From Demequina zhanjiangensis (lineage in GTDB: Bacteria > Actinomycetota > Actinomycetes > Actinomycetales > Demequinaceae), in the NCBI RefSeq assembly GCF_030418315.1, contig NZ_JAUHPV010000003.1, positions 248,001-312,000 of the forward strand: 64,000 nucleotides of DNA, written 5' to 3'. Below, in pieces: positions 27,824-35,621 of the stretch; position 1 is the first letter of the stretch; each line of letters begins with the position of its first letter. The position numbers and the translations under genes are program-made. Below the pieces are notes generated by a model. That model did no database searches. It was not told the DNA's origin and worked only from the letters and a program-made list of their open reading frames with translations.

Positions 27824-28162
27824 ATGTCGTTCCTGTCGAAGCTGTTCGGCTCCAAGAAGCCCTCGAGCCCCGAGTCCGGCTCCACGTCTCGTAGCGCTCA
27901 GGCGCAGACCGTCGCGCATTTCAAGGAGTTCGCGGCGTCGCGTCCGGGGTGTGAGGCGTTCATCGAGCCGGCGACGCGCGTGACGCAGACGACCATGGTG
28001 CTCGTCGCGGGCACGGGGGAGTGGACGCGCCGCAAGGTGCCGGACGAGGTGGCGGCGCGCAAGCTCGCGACGCAGCTCGGGGTTCCGGCGTTCGACGTGA
28101 ACCTCTCGGGCTATCCGTCGCGCATGCGCGAGTGGAACGAGACGCATCGCAAGCCGTTGTGA
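27824..28162 (+). CDS. conserved actinobacterial hypothetical protein
   Basis: A 112-residue protein with a short basic, Ser-rich start (M-S-F-L-S-K-L-F-G-S-K-K) and an alpha-beta body containing E-A-F-I-E-P-A-T, T-T-M-V-L-V-A and G-E-W-T-R-R. No catalytic motif is recognised. It is predicted leaderless. Its stop overlaps the GTG of the NUDIX gene, so the two are coupled. It is divergent from lpdA with 93 bases between. Confidence 0.75.
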   Translation: MSFLSKLFGSKKPSSPESGSTSRSAQAQTVAHFKEFAASRPGCEAFIEPATRVTQTTMVLVAGTGEWTRRKVPDEVAARKLATQLGVPAFDVNLSGYPSRMREWNETHRKPL

Positions 28163-28599
28163 CCGACGTCGAGTGGGAGGAGCGCACGCGCCTTGCCTCC
28201 TACGGTGTGGCGGCGAGCGGAGACGCCGTGCTGCTGGCGCGCTCGTCCGCGATCTCGGATTTCGCAGGACAGTGGAGCCTGCCCGGCGGAGGCGTGGACT
28301 TCGGCGAGCATCCTGCCGACGCGCTCGCGAGGGAGGTCGCGGAGGAGACCGGGCTGCTGGCCACCATCGTCGGCAAGCCGCTGATCCTCTCGGACGTGAT
28401 GGAGATCCCCGCGCGCTCGCTGAGGCTCCATCATGTGCGGCTGTGCTATCCGGTTCACGTGAAGGGCGAGCTGCGGCACGAGCAGCACGGGACGACCGAC
28501 GTCGCTGCGTGGGTGCCCAGGCGCGAGCTTCGGGACATGCAGGTCCTCGAGTTCACGCGCAAGGCGCTGATCAAGTTCATGGGTCCCGAGCCGGCCTGA
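28159..28599 (+). CDS. NUDIX hydrolase
   Basis: A 146-residue NUDIX-fold pyrophosphohydrolase. The Nudix box G-G-G-V-D-F-G-E-H-P then A-R-E-V-A-E-E-T-G is at about residues 44-68, with all metal-binding glutamates present. GTG 28159 overlaps the upstream stop (GTGA). The substrate, a nucleoside diphosphate linked to X, is not identifiable. Confidence 0.88.
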   Translation: MTDVEWEERTRLASYGVAASGDAVLLARSSAISDFAGQWSLPGGGVDFGEHPADALAREVAEETGLLATIVGKPLILSDVMEIPARSLRLHHVRLCYPVHVKGELRHEQHGTTDVAAWVPRRELRDMQVLEFTRKALIKFMGPEPA

Positions 28600-28643
28600 T
28601 CCGGCACGCGCCCGCAGCGTGGCTGGAACGGACGAGCATGCAC

Positions 28644-28677
28644 GAAGGCCCGCGACCCCGGAGGGTCGCGGGCCTTC
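28644..28677. terminator. bidirectional terminator between NUDIX gene and pepA
   Basis: A perfect 15-bp stem (28644-28658 with 28663-28677) and a CGGA tetraloop, located between convergent genes. Confidence 0.85.
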
Positions 28678-28689
28678 TGTGTGGCTGGG

Positions 28690-30147
28690 TTATGCCTGTG
28701 CGCGCTGCTCGAAGAGCTCGACCAGGGTGCGGACCGAGTGACCGGTGGCGCCCTTCACGGTCCAGCCCCAGGGCGCACCCTCGTTGAACGCGGGTCGGGC
28801 GATGTCCAGGTGACCCCACGGGGTGTCGCCGACGAACTCCTTGAGGAACAGGCCCGCCGAGAGCATTCCGCCCATCGGGTCGCCGATGTTCTTGAGATCG
28901 GCGACGGTCGACTCGAGGCCTTCGCGGAGGTGGCCGGGCAGCGGCATCGGCCAGAAGTCCTCGCCTGCACGCTCGGCGGCGTCGGCCACCTCGGTACGGA
29001 TCGCGTCGTCGCCCATCACCGCGGAGGTGCGTGAGCCGAGCGCGACGCCCTGGGCGCCGGTGAGCGTGGCGACGTCGAGCACCACGTCGGGGTTGTCCTC
29101 GATGGCGCGGGCGAGGCCGTCGGCCATGACGAGGCGGCCCTCGGCGTCGGTGTTCATGACCTCGACGGTCTTGCCGCCATAGATCTTGATGACGTCGGAG
29201 GGGCGCTGCGCGGTGCCGGAGGGCATGTTCTCGGCGAGGCAGAGCCAGGCGGTGACCTTGACGGGCAGCTTGGCGCGCGCGGCGGCGAGGGTCGCGTGCA
29301 GTACGACGGCGGAGCCCGACATGTCGGACTTCATGGTCTCCATGCCCTTCGGCGGCTTGAGCGAGATGCCGCCGGTGTCGAACGTGATGCCCTTGCCGAC
29401 GAGCGCGACGTGCGCCTTGGCGTCCTCGGGGGCCCACTCGACGCGGACCAGGCGGGGCAGCCGTGCGGAACCCATGCCGACTCCGAGGATGCCTCCGTAG
29501 CCCTCCTTGGCGAGCTGCTCGGGCTCCCAGATGGTGACCTCGGCACCGGTCTGCGCTCCGAGCTCCTGCGCGATCGCGGCGACGGCGCCGGGGAACATGT
29601 CGCGCGGGGGCGTGTTCACCAGGTCGCGCACGCCTGCGATGGCGGCGATGAGGATCGAGGCGCGCTCGATCGCGGCCTCGGACGCGCCGGCGACGCTCCA
29701 CGCGGTTCCGGCCCACGGCTCCTCGCCCTCGGCGGGCTCCGCGTCGGTCTTGTAGTCGCGGAACGAGTAGGCGCCGAGCACGGCGCCCTCGGCGATCGCG
29801 GTGTAGCCGGCGTCGTCCGCGGCGGGGATGGCGACGACCACGGAGTCGGGGTCCTTCCCGCACGAGCGGGCCGCGGTGCCTGCGGCCTCGCGGAGCTCGC
29901 GTGCGCTGCCCTCGCCGATGCCGACGAGCACGACGCGACGCGCGCCGGTGCCGGTGCCCGGCAGGACGGTGACGGCGCAGCACTTGCCCTTGACGTCGAG
30001 CAGGGAGGCGGCCTCCTGGAGCGGGACGAGGGCCTCGGCGGGCACCTGCGGGTGCGCGAGGATCGTGCCTTCTGCGTCGACCCCGAGGATGAGGGCGTCG
30101 GCCGCGATGGACGTGACGATGTCGCTTGTGGCGTTCAGTGATGTCAT
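28690..30147 (-). CDS. pepA: leucyl aminopeptidase (M17)
   Basis: A cytosolic dimetal aminopeptidase of 485 residues. The C-terminal catalytic domain has V-G-K-G-I-T-F-D-T-G-G-I-S-L-K-P, K-S-D-M-S-G-S-A and the family signature N-T-D-A-E-G-R-L, so both zinc sites are complete. ATG 30147 has TAGGCT exactly six bases upstream and no ribosome site. Its start is 32 bp from the divergent pyrD start. It is equivalent in position to pepB (Rv2213). Confidence 0.95.
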   Translation of the reverse strand: MTSLNATSDIVTSIAADALILGVDAEGTILAHPQVPAEALVPLQEAASLLDVKGKCCAVTVLPGTGTGARRVVLVGIGEGSARELREAAGTAARSCGKDPDSVVVAIPAADDAGYTAIAEGAVLGAYSFRDYKTDAEPAEGEEPWAGTAWSVAGASEAAIERASILIAAIAGVRDLVNTPPRDMFPGAVAAIAQELGAQTGAEVTIWEPEQLAKEGYGGILGVGMGSARLPRLVRVEWAPEDAKAHVALVGKGITFDTGGISLKPPKGMETMKSDMSGSAVVLHATLAAARAKLPVKVTAWLCLAENMPSGTAQRPSDVIKIYGGKTVEVMNTDAEGRLVMADGLARAIEDNPDVVLDVATLTGAQGVALGSRTSAVMGDDAIRTEVADAAERAGEDFWPMPLPGHLREGLESTVADLKNIGDPMGGMLSAGLFLKEFVGDTPWGHLDIARPAFNEGAPWGWTVKGATGHSVRTLVELFEQRAQA

Positions 30148-30153
30148 GGCTCG

Positions 30154-30173
30154 AGCCTATCGCCGACTACCGT
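30154..30173. promoter_or_regulatory. back-to-back leaderless promoters of pepA and pyrD
   Basis: Minus-strand TAGGCT (30159-30154) and plus-strand TACCGT (30168-30173) are eight bases apart. Each lies six bases from its ATG. The whole divergent spacer is 32 bp, so each -35 region must lie in the other gene's first codons. Confidence 0.6.
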
Positions 30174-30179
30174 GGAGCC

Positions 30180-31199
30180 ATGTACGACCTCGTGCTCAGG
30201 AACGTGATCTATCGGATGGATCCGGAGTTCGCTCACCGCTTCGCGGTGGCGGGCTTCAGGTACGGCGGGCGCGTGCTGCGCATGCTCGGTGGCAGGTGGG
30301 TCTTCCCTTCGCCGCCGGCGTCCGCGCGGGTGCACGCGCTGGGGCTCGACTTCGATGCTCCGCTCGGCCTTGCGGCGGGCATGGACAAGAACGCGGAGGC
30401 TGTCCCCGGGCTCGCTGCGGTCGGCTTCTCCCACATCGAGATCGGCACGGTCACGGCGCGGGCGCAGCCGGGGAACGAGAAGCCGCGGTCGTGGCGTGAG
30501 AAGGATGTGCGGGGCCTGCGCAACCGCATGGGCTTCAACAACGACGGGGCCGACGCGGTGGCACGCCGCCTTGCACGGTTGCGCAGCCACAGGGCGGGCA
30601 AGCGCGTCATCCTGGGCGTGAACATCGGCAAGACCAAGGTGACGCCGGCAGAGGAGGCGCCGACGGACTACGGCTACTCGGCTCGGCTGCTCTCGCCGTA
30701 TGCGGATTACCTGGTGGTGAACGTCTCCTCGCCGAACACGCCGGGCCTGCGGGACCTGCAGTCGACCGAGGCGCTCCGTCCGATCCTGGAGCACGTGCGC
30801 GCCGCTGCGGACGACGCAGTGGGCGACAGGCATGTGCCGCTGCTGGTCAAGATCGCGCCCGACCTCGCGGACGAGGACGTGGACGCCGTTGCGGACCTCG
30901 CTGTCGAGCTCGGCCTGGACGGCATCGTCGCGACCAACACCACGATCGGGCACGACCGCGGCCCTGGCGGGCTGTCGGGGCCGCCGGTGCTGCCTCGCGC
31001 GCTCGAGGTGATGGCGCGCCTGCGCGCGCGTGTGGGTGAGCAGATGTGCCTGATCGGCGTCGGTGGGATCACCACGGTCGCGGACGCTCAGGCGATGCTC
31101 GACGCGGGAGCGACCCTTCTCCAGGGCTACACCGCTTTCGTATACGAGGGACCAGCCTGGCCCGCGCGGATCAACGCAGGGGTCACGCCGCGGCGGTGA
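30180..31199 (+). CDS. pyrD: dihydroorotate dehydrogenase (quinone), class 2
   Basis: Membrane-associated FMN enzyme oxidising dihydroorotate with menaquinone in pyrimidine synthesis. The 339-residue product has the class 2 N-terminal helical extension (M-Y-D-L-V-L-R-N-V-I-Y-R-M-D-P-E), G-L-A-A-G-M-D-K-N near residue 63, and the catalytic-serine region V-V-N-V-S-S-P-N-T-P-G. ATG 30180 is predicted leaderless. The 3' end overlaps the convergent TDT transporter gene by 17 bases. No other pyr gene is in the window. Confidence 0.95.
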   Translation: MYDLVLRNVIYRMDPEFAHRFAVAGFRYGGRVLRMLGGRWVFPSPPASARVHALGLDFDAPLGLAAGMDKNAEAVPGLAAVGFSHIEIGTVTARAQPGNEKPRSWREKDVRGLRNRMGFNNDGADAVARRLARLRSHRAGKRVILGVNIGKTKVTPAEEAPTDYGYSARLLSPYADYLVVNVSSPNTPGLRDLQSTEALRPILEHVRAAADDAVGDRHVPLLVKIAPDLADEDVDAVADLAVELGLDGIVATNTTIGHDRGPGGLSGPPVLPRALEVMARLRARVGEQMCLIGVGGITTVADAQAMLDAGATLLQGYTAFVYEGPAWPARINAGVTPRR

Positions 31200-32298
31200 T
31201 GGGCTCCGGCTCCGCGCCCGCGTCGGCCGTCTCGGGGTCTGCCGTGAGGCGTCGTCCTCTCACGTAGTGGCGGTAGGTGCCGGTCGCAGCGATGAACCAG
31301 CCAGCCATCAGCAGAGCGTAGAGGCCGAGCGAGAGCCCGGTCATCGCCGCCGAACCCGTGTGTCGCGCGAGCTGGCTCGCGCCTGTCACACACGTGCCGA
31401 CTGGGAAGGTGAAGGCCCACCACGCGAGAGTGAACGGCAATCCCGTGCGTCGCGTCCGCACCGTGATCGCCAGCGCGATGGCGAGCCACATGAGCGCGAA
31501 GCCCATCACCGGGATGCCGTACAGCATCGAGAACACGAGCAGCGATCGGCTGGAGATCCCGAGTGGGCTTGAGGCGTGGTCGGCGAGGATGCCGACGGCC
31601 GTGACCGACTGCCCGAGCGGGCCGAGGACGATCCACAGCGTCGGCACCGCGGCGGCCGCCCCGATCTGCCGGTGCGCGAGCCGGTTCCACAGCGAGGCGA
31701 TGACCATGATCGCGGCGAGCGCGCTGAGCCCGAACATCGCGTAGCAGGCGACCGCGAGCGTGCGGGCGAGCTCGCCGTCCACGTAGGGCAGCAGCATCGC
31801 CCCCGTCGCCGCGGAGACCATCGGGGGGACCACGGGCATGAGCCAGGCGCCCGACGCGGCGTCGTCGGCGACCTGGTGGCGGGTGAACGCGATGACCGGC
31901 ACCCCGATCGCGGTCGCGAGCCCGAGGAGCGTGCCCAGCACCCAGAGCACGGCATCGATCCCCACCGCCCACTGCTCGCCCAGGAGCGGTGACGCGACCA
32001 CGAGCGTGGCGGCGCCGTAGGCGAGCAGACCCATGGCTTGCGCACCGAAGAAGTGCGCCATGCTCGGGTCGTCGAGGTAGCGGCGGACAGCCCCACGGTC
32101 GTCGAGGTAGTGGGCGGCCGTGGTGAGGACGGCAGCAGCGAACGCGAGCGTGGCGAGCGCCCACGCGACCCAGGCGAGAACGTCGAGGGCGGGGCCGGAG
32201 ACAGGGAGCGTCGCGGCGGCGGTGCCAAGGATCGAGGTGCCCATGACGACGGCGAACCAGTTGGGGGTCACGGCGGGTCGGGCTGCGCGGAGGCTCAT
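31183..32298 (-). CDS. TDT family transporter (TehA/SLAC1-like)
   Basis: A 371-residue membrane protein with about ten helices and the family opening P-N-W-F-A-V-V-M-G-T-S-I-L-G-T (12-26). TDT proteins transport C4-dicarboxylates, tellurite, sulfite or anions, and the substrate here is unknown. The gene is divergent from a LysR-type regulator with a CACAA-N7-TTGTG site between them, the usual layout for a regulated transporter. An AACGCT hexamer six bases before the ATG suggests leaderless transcription. Confidence 0.88.
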   Translation of the reverse strand: MSLRAARPAVTPNWFAVVMGTSILGTAAATLPVSGPALDVLAWVAWALATLAFAAAVLTTAAHYLDDRGAVRRYLDDPSMAHFFGAQAMGLLAYGAATLVVASPLLGEQWAVGIDAVLWVLGTLLGLATAIGVPVIAFTRHQVADDAASGAWLMPVVPPMVSAATGAMLLPYVDGELARTLAVACYAMFGLSALAAIMVIASLWNRLAHRQIGAAAAVPTLWIVLGPLGQSVTAVGILADHASSPLGISSRSLLVFSMLYGIPVMGFALMWLAIALAITVRTRRTGLPFTLAWWAFTFPVGTCVTGASQLARHTGSAAMTGLSLGLYALLMAGWFIAATGTYRHYVRGRRLTADPETADAGAEPEPITAAA

Positions 32299-32353
32299 GC
32301 GTCAAGCGTTCCAAGGCGGCGGGCGTCCCGGTAGGGTGACTTCCGTGGGTATC

Positions 32354-32370
32354 CACAAGTGTGGGTTGTG
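32354..32370. promoter_or_regulatory. candidate LysR operator
   Basis: CACAA (32354-32358), seven bases, TTGTG (32366-32370) in the 102-base divergent spacer between the TDT gene and the LysR gene. It has the size and symmetry of a LysR recognition site. Confidence 0.45.
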
Positions 32371-32400
32371 TCTTGGCGCGACCGAAGGTGAGGATGAGCG

Positions 32401-33300
32401 GTGACGGGGACGACGCTCGACGAGCTGCGGATGATCGTCGCGATCGAGCAGCACGGCAGCCTCACGGGCGCCGCGGAGGCGCTCGGCGTCACCCAACAGG
32501 CGGTGTCGCAGCGGATGCGTGCGCTCGAGCGTCGCTGGGGCCTCGCCCTCTTCGCACGAAGCGCCCGCGGGACGCGGCTCACGGACCAGGGAACGCTCGT
32601 CGCCGAGTGGGCCGCGACGCTCGTGGGGCAGGCCGACGCCTTCGACTCGGCCGTCGGCTCGCTCCGCAGCGATCGGGCCGCGCACGTGCGTGTCGGCGCG
32701 AGCCTCACGATCGCCGAGCACCTCGTGCCCGGTTGGCTCGTCACCTACGCAGCCGACCCGTCGGCCGCGCACGTGGAGCTCACCGCCGTGAACTCGGTGA
32801 CGGTCGCTGCACGGGTGCGCGCGGGGAAGGATGACCTGGGCTTCGTCGAGTCGCCCGACCTGCCCGAAGGGCTCGCCAGCTACGTGTTCATGAAGGACGA
32901 GGTCGTCCTCGTGGTCGCACCCGACCATCCATGGGCGAAGCGGACCTCGGTGAGCCCCGCCGAGGTGGCGAGGACGCCGCTGGTCAGCCGCGAGGAGGGC
33001 TCGGGCACGCGGCTCGCGATGGAACGTGCGCTCGAGATCGTCGTGGGGGCCGGCGCTGTCGTCGCGCCGGCCGCGGAGCTCTCCACGACCGCGGCCGTGC
33101 GAGGGACCATCCTCGCTGGAGGGGGCGTGGGTGCGCTGAGCGCCCGAGCCGTGCGAGACGACCTCGACGCGGGACGATTGCGCCGCGTGCAGATCGACGG
33201 TCCTGCCGCCGTCCGCCCGTTCGCGGCGGTCTGGAATCCGCAGCGACGTCTCGCGCCAGGCGCGGCCCGCATCCTTGAGATCGCCTCTGCGTCCGCCTAG
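32401..33300 (+). CDS. LysR family transcriptional regulator
   Basis: A 299-residue LysR protein. The winged helix-turn-helix spans residues 1-60 (G-S-L-T-G-A-A-E-A-L-G-V-T-Q-Q-A-V-S-Q-R) and the effector domain about 90-299. GTG 32401 has GAGGA upstream. It is divergent from the TDT transporter, so it probably controls that gene and itself. The last two bases of its stop lie in a CTAG shared with the stop of the opposing gene. Confidence 0.93.
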   Translation: MTGTTLDELRMIVAIEQHGSLTGAAEALGVTQQAVSQRMRALERRWGLALFARSARGTRLTDQGTLVAEWAATLVGQADAFDSAVGSLRSDRAAHVRVGASLTIAEHLVPGWLVTYAADPSAAHVELTAVNSVTVAARVRAGKDDLGFVESPDLPEGLASYVFMKDEVVLVVAPDHPWAKRTSVSPAEVARTPLVSREEGSGTRLAMERALEIVVGAGAVVAPAAELSTTAAVRGTILAGGGVGALSARAVRDDLDAGRLRRVQIDGPAAVRPFAAVWNPQRRLAPGAARILEIASASA

Positions 33301-33710
33301 ACGCTCGGCCCGTCGCCCCGCAGCGCCTCGCGGAGAAGAGCGATGTGCGCCAGATCCTTGGGGCGACCCAGCACGAGCTTGAAGGCGAGCACCTCCTCCA
33401 ACGACCCGACGAGGATCCCGTCCACGCGCGTCGCGGTCGAGAAGACCTCGTCCGCTGGGCGGCCGAACCATCCCGAGAAGACCTCAACGGACGAGTGAAG
33501 ATGCACCACCTCGTCGCCGTGCTCTCCAGGCTCCGCAGTGCCCAACCGCGCGGCTCTTTCCCAGGCGACGCCTCGCGCGACCAGGTCGATGTCGTGGATC
33601 CCGTCGACCAGGCCGTGGGCGAGCATCGGCCCCGACCCCATCAGGACCGCGTCGTCCGCCCCCAGACCCAGCGCGCCGATACGGGTCCTGACCTCGTTCC
33701 ACGTCAGCAT
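33297..33710 (-). CDS. nucleotidyltransferase-like hypothetical protein
   Basis: A 137-residue protein with a G-S-G-P-M-L-A-H-G-L segment (about 26-35) and H-D-I-D-L-V-A (39-45). This matches the G-S plus D-x-D pattern of small nucleotidyltransferase-fold proteins, followed by a helical end with E-V-L-A-F-K-L-V-L-G-R-P-K-D-L. Such proteins are often antitoxin-like or substrate-binding modules, but no partner gene is adjacent. ATG 33710 follows GAGGTGATCC. Its stop overlaps that of the LysR gene by four bases. Confidence 0.6.
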   Translation of the reverse strand: MLTWNEVRTRIGALGLGADDAVLMGSGPMLAHGLVDGIHDIDLVARGVAWERAARLGTAEPGEHGDEVVHLHSSVEVFSGWFGRPADEVFSTATRVDGILVGSLEEVLAFKLVLGRPKDLAHIALLREALRGDGPSV

Positions 33711-33777
33711 GGATCACCTCTGAGCAAACTCTGCGGAACTCTGGGAACGCATTCCGGGTATGGGGCGTTGGACTCTA

Positions 33778-33800
33778 TGTACGCACCTGCCAGGCGTACA
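33778..33800. repeat. inverted repeat in the 176-bp gap before the aldo/keto reductase end
   Basis: TGTACGC (33778-33784), nine bases, GCGTACA (33794-33800). Nothing else is recognised between 33711 and 33824; it could be an operator upstream of the nucleotidyltransferase-like gene. Confidence 0.3.
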
Positions 33801-33824
33801 CAGTGCATTGTTTTCTCCTTTGAA

Positions 33825-33872
33825 CATGCGAAAGCCCCCGGGTCTGGGACATACCCCGGGGGCTTTCGCATG
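33825..33872 (-). terminator. strong hairpin terminator of the aldo/keto reductase gene
   Basis: An 18-bp perfect stem (33825-33842 with 33855-33872) and a 12-base loop, 15 bases past the reductase stop codon. Confidence 0.85.
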
Positions 33873-33886
33873 TCTGGCCTCAGCGG

Positions 33887-34906
33887 CTAGCGCTCGATGC
33901 GCGTCGCCGGGCTCGCCTCAGCGGTGAGCGCCGGATCGCGCACGATCTTGTCGCCCAGCACCTCATCGATGCGGGCCATGAGCTCCGCAGGGATCTCCAC
34001 ACCGGAGGCCTTCGCGTTGTCCACGACCTGCTCGGGACGCGACGCACCGATGATGGCGGCGGCCACGTTCTTGTTCTGCAGCACCCACGCGATGGCGAGC
34101 TGAGCCATCGTGAGGTCGAGCTCGTCGGCGATCGGCTTGAGGCCCTGCACGCGCTCCAGCAGGTCCTGGTCGTCCAGGAAGCGGGAGATCATGCGCTTGC
34201 CGCCCTTCTCGTCGTCACCGCGCGAGCCCGCAGGCGCCGGTGCGCCGGGCAGATACTTGCCGGTGAGCACACCCTGGGCCACGGGAGACCACACGATCTG
34301 CGAGAGTCCGTTCTCCTCGGACGCGGGGACCACCTCGTCCTCGATGACGCGCCACAGCATCGAGTACTGCGGCTGATTCGAGATGAAGGGGATGCGCAGC
34401 TCCTTGGCGAGCTCCGCGCCCTGACGGATCTGGTCGGCGGTCCACTCCGAGACTCCGATGTAGAGGGCCTTGCCCTGACGGACGATGTCCGCGAACGCGA
34501 GCATCGTCTCCTCAAGCGGCGTCTCGTGGTCCCAGCGGTGAGCCTGGTAGAGGTCCACGTAGTCGGTCTGCAGGCGGCTGAGCGAGCCGTCGATGGACTC
34601 CATGATGTGCTTGCGGGACAGGCCGGTGTCGTTCGCACCGCCCGGGCCGGTGGGCCAGTAGACCTTCGTGAAGATCTCGAGGCTCTCGCGACGCTCACCC
34701 TTGAGCGCCTCGCCGAGCACGGTCTCCGCGGCGGTGTTCGCGTAGACATCGGCCGTGTCGAACGACGTGATGCCCACGTCGAGGGCGGCACGCACGCACG
34801 CGGCAGCCTGCTCGTTCTCCACCTGGGATCCGTGGGTGAGCCAGTTCCCGTAGGTGAGCTCAGTGATCTTCAGTCCTGAATTTCCGAGATAGCGATAGTT
34901 GATCAT
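33887..34906 (-). CDS. aldo/keto reductase (Kv-beta/YghZ-like)
   Basis: An NADPH-dependent reductase with TIM-barrel fold, 339 residues. It has the catalytic Asp in F-D-T-A-D-V-Y (49-55), Tyr55, the lysine in F-T-K-V-Y and a histidine in Y-Q-A-H-R-W-D. The C-terminal nucleotide site contains A-A-I-I-G-A-S-R-P-E-Q. The ATG at 34906 has TAGGAT exactly six bases upstream and no ribosome site, so it is predicted leaderless. The physiological carbonyl substrate is unknown. Confidence 0.92.
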   Translation of the reverse strand: MINYRYLGNSGLKITELTYGNWLTHGSQVENEQAAACVRAALDVGITSFDTADVYANTAAETVLGEALKGERRESLEIFTKVYWPTGPGGANDTGLSRKHIMESIDGSLSRLQTDYVDLYQAHRWDHETPLEETMLAFADIVRQGKALYIGVSEWTADQIRQGAELAKELRIPFISNQPQYSMLWRVIEDEVVPASEENGLSQIVWSPVAQGVLTGKYLPGAPAPAGSRGDDEKGGKRMISRFLDDQDLLERVQGLKPIADELDLTMAQLAIAWVLQNKNVAAAIIGASRPEQVVDNAKASGVEIPAELMARIDEVLGDKIVRDPALTAEASPATRIER

Positions 34907-34912
34907 CCATTC

Positions 34913-34918
34913 ATCCTA
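34913..34918 (-). promoter_or_regulatory. leaderless -10 element of the aldo/keto reductase gene
   Basis: TAGGAT (34918-34913), six bases, then ATG 34906. Confidence 0.6.
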
Positions 34919-34960
34919 GGACGGTCGGCGCGGCGCCCGCGCGGCCACCAGGGACGACGA

Positions 34961-34990
34961 AGGGCCCCGCGGCGACTGCCGCAGGGCCCT
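34961..34990 (-). terminator. hairpin terminator of the DUF3043 gene
   Basis: Arms of 13 bp (34961-34973 with 34978-34990, one wobble) around a GACT loop, 18 bases past the DUF3043 stop codon. Confidence 0.75.
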
Positions 34991-35007
34991 CGATCGAAAC
35001 GTTCGGA

Positions 35008-35586
35008 TCAGGCGTCCGGGTACTCGCCTCGCTTGACCTGAGGCTTGGGCACACGCATGCGGCGCATGTTCATGGCGCGCGTGATCGTGTAGAGCCTCCA
35101 CCCGCGGGGGAGCTTGCCCTCGCCGAAGCGTGCCTCGAAGCGCTTCTTGAGCGAGCGGGAGATCAGCCACACCTCGATGCCCATGCCGATCAGGACGATG
35201 TAGAACGCCATGATCATGAAGGTGCCGAGGACCGAGTTCCCGACGAACAGCGTCAGCACCACGAAGGCCAGCATCACGGGCATCGCCCACTCGGCCGCAG
35301 AGGAGCGGGCGTCGATGAAGTCGCGCATCCAACGGCGCTCGGGGCCACGGTGCTCGGGCGGCATGTTGCGCTCGTCGCCGCTCATCAGCGCGGCGTTCTC
35401 CTTGGCGCGCTTCTCACGCATGGCCCGCTTGCGCGCCTCCTTGTCCTCCTTGGTGGCCTGACCGCCCACGAGGGGACGGTGGTTCGCGGCCTCCTGCGCC
35501 TTGCGCTTGGGAGTGGGGCGGCCCTTGCCGACGGGGACGGTGCTGTCCTCGTCCGGAAGGTCGATCGTGCTGTCGTTCTTGCTCAT
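35008..35586 (-). CDS. DUF3043 domain-containing membrane protein
   Basis: A 192-residue protein. The N-terminal half is highly charged (T-P-K-R-K-A-Q-E, then a run of Lys/Arg/Glu). Two helices lie near residues 98-118 and 122-142. The end is basic (R-R-M-R-V-P-K-P). DUF3043 is an actinobacterial family of unknown function (Rv2206 by position). The second of two adjacent ATGs is chosen because GGAG lies four bases before it; the first, at 35589, would add one residue. nadA lies 35 bases upstream. Confidence 0.85.
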   Translation of the reverse strand: MSKNDSTIDLPDEDSTVPVGKGRPTPKRKAQEAANHRPLVGGQATKEDKEARKRAMREKRAKENAALMSGDERNMPPEHRGPERRWMRDFIDARSSAAEWAMPVMLAFVVLTLFVGNSVLGTFMIMAFYIVLIGMGIEVWLISRSLKKRFEARFGEGKLPRGWRLYTITRAMNMRRMRVPKPQVKRGEYPDA

Positions 35587-35621
35587 CATTCTCCGTGGGT
35601 GTGCCGCAACGGTGCGGTCTG

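Noticed and set aside
33711-33886. A tRNA or small RNA gene in the gap before the aldo/keto reductase terminator
   Set aside because: No cloverleaf or CCA-adjacent acceptor pairing is found; only an inverted repeat and the terminator stem are visible.
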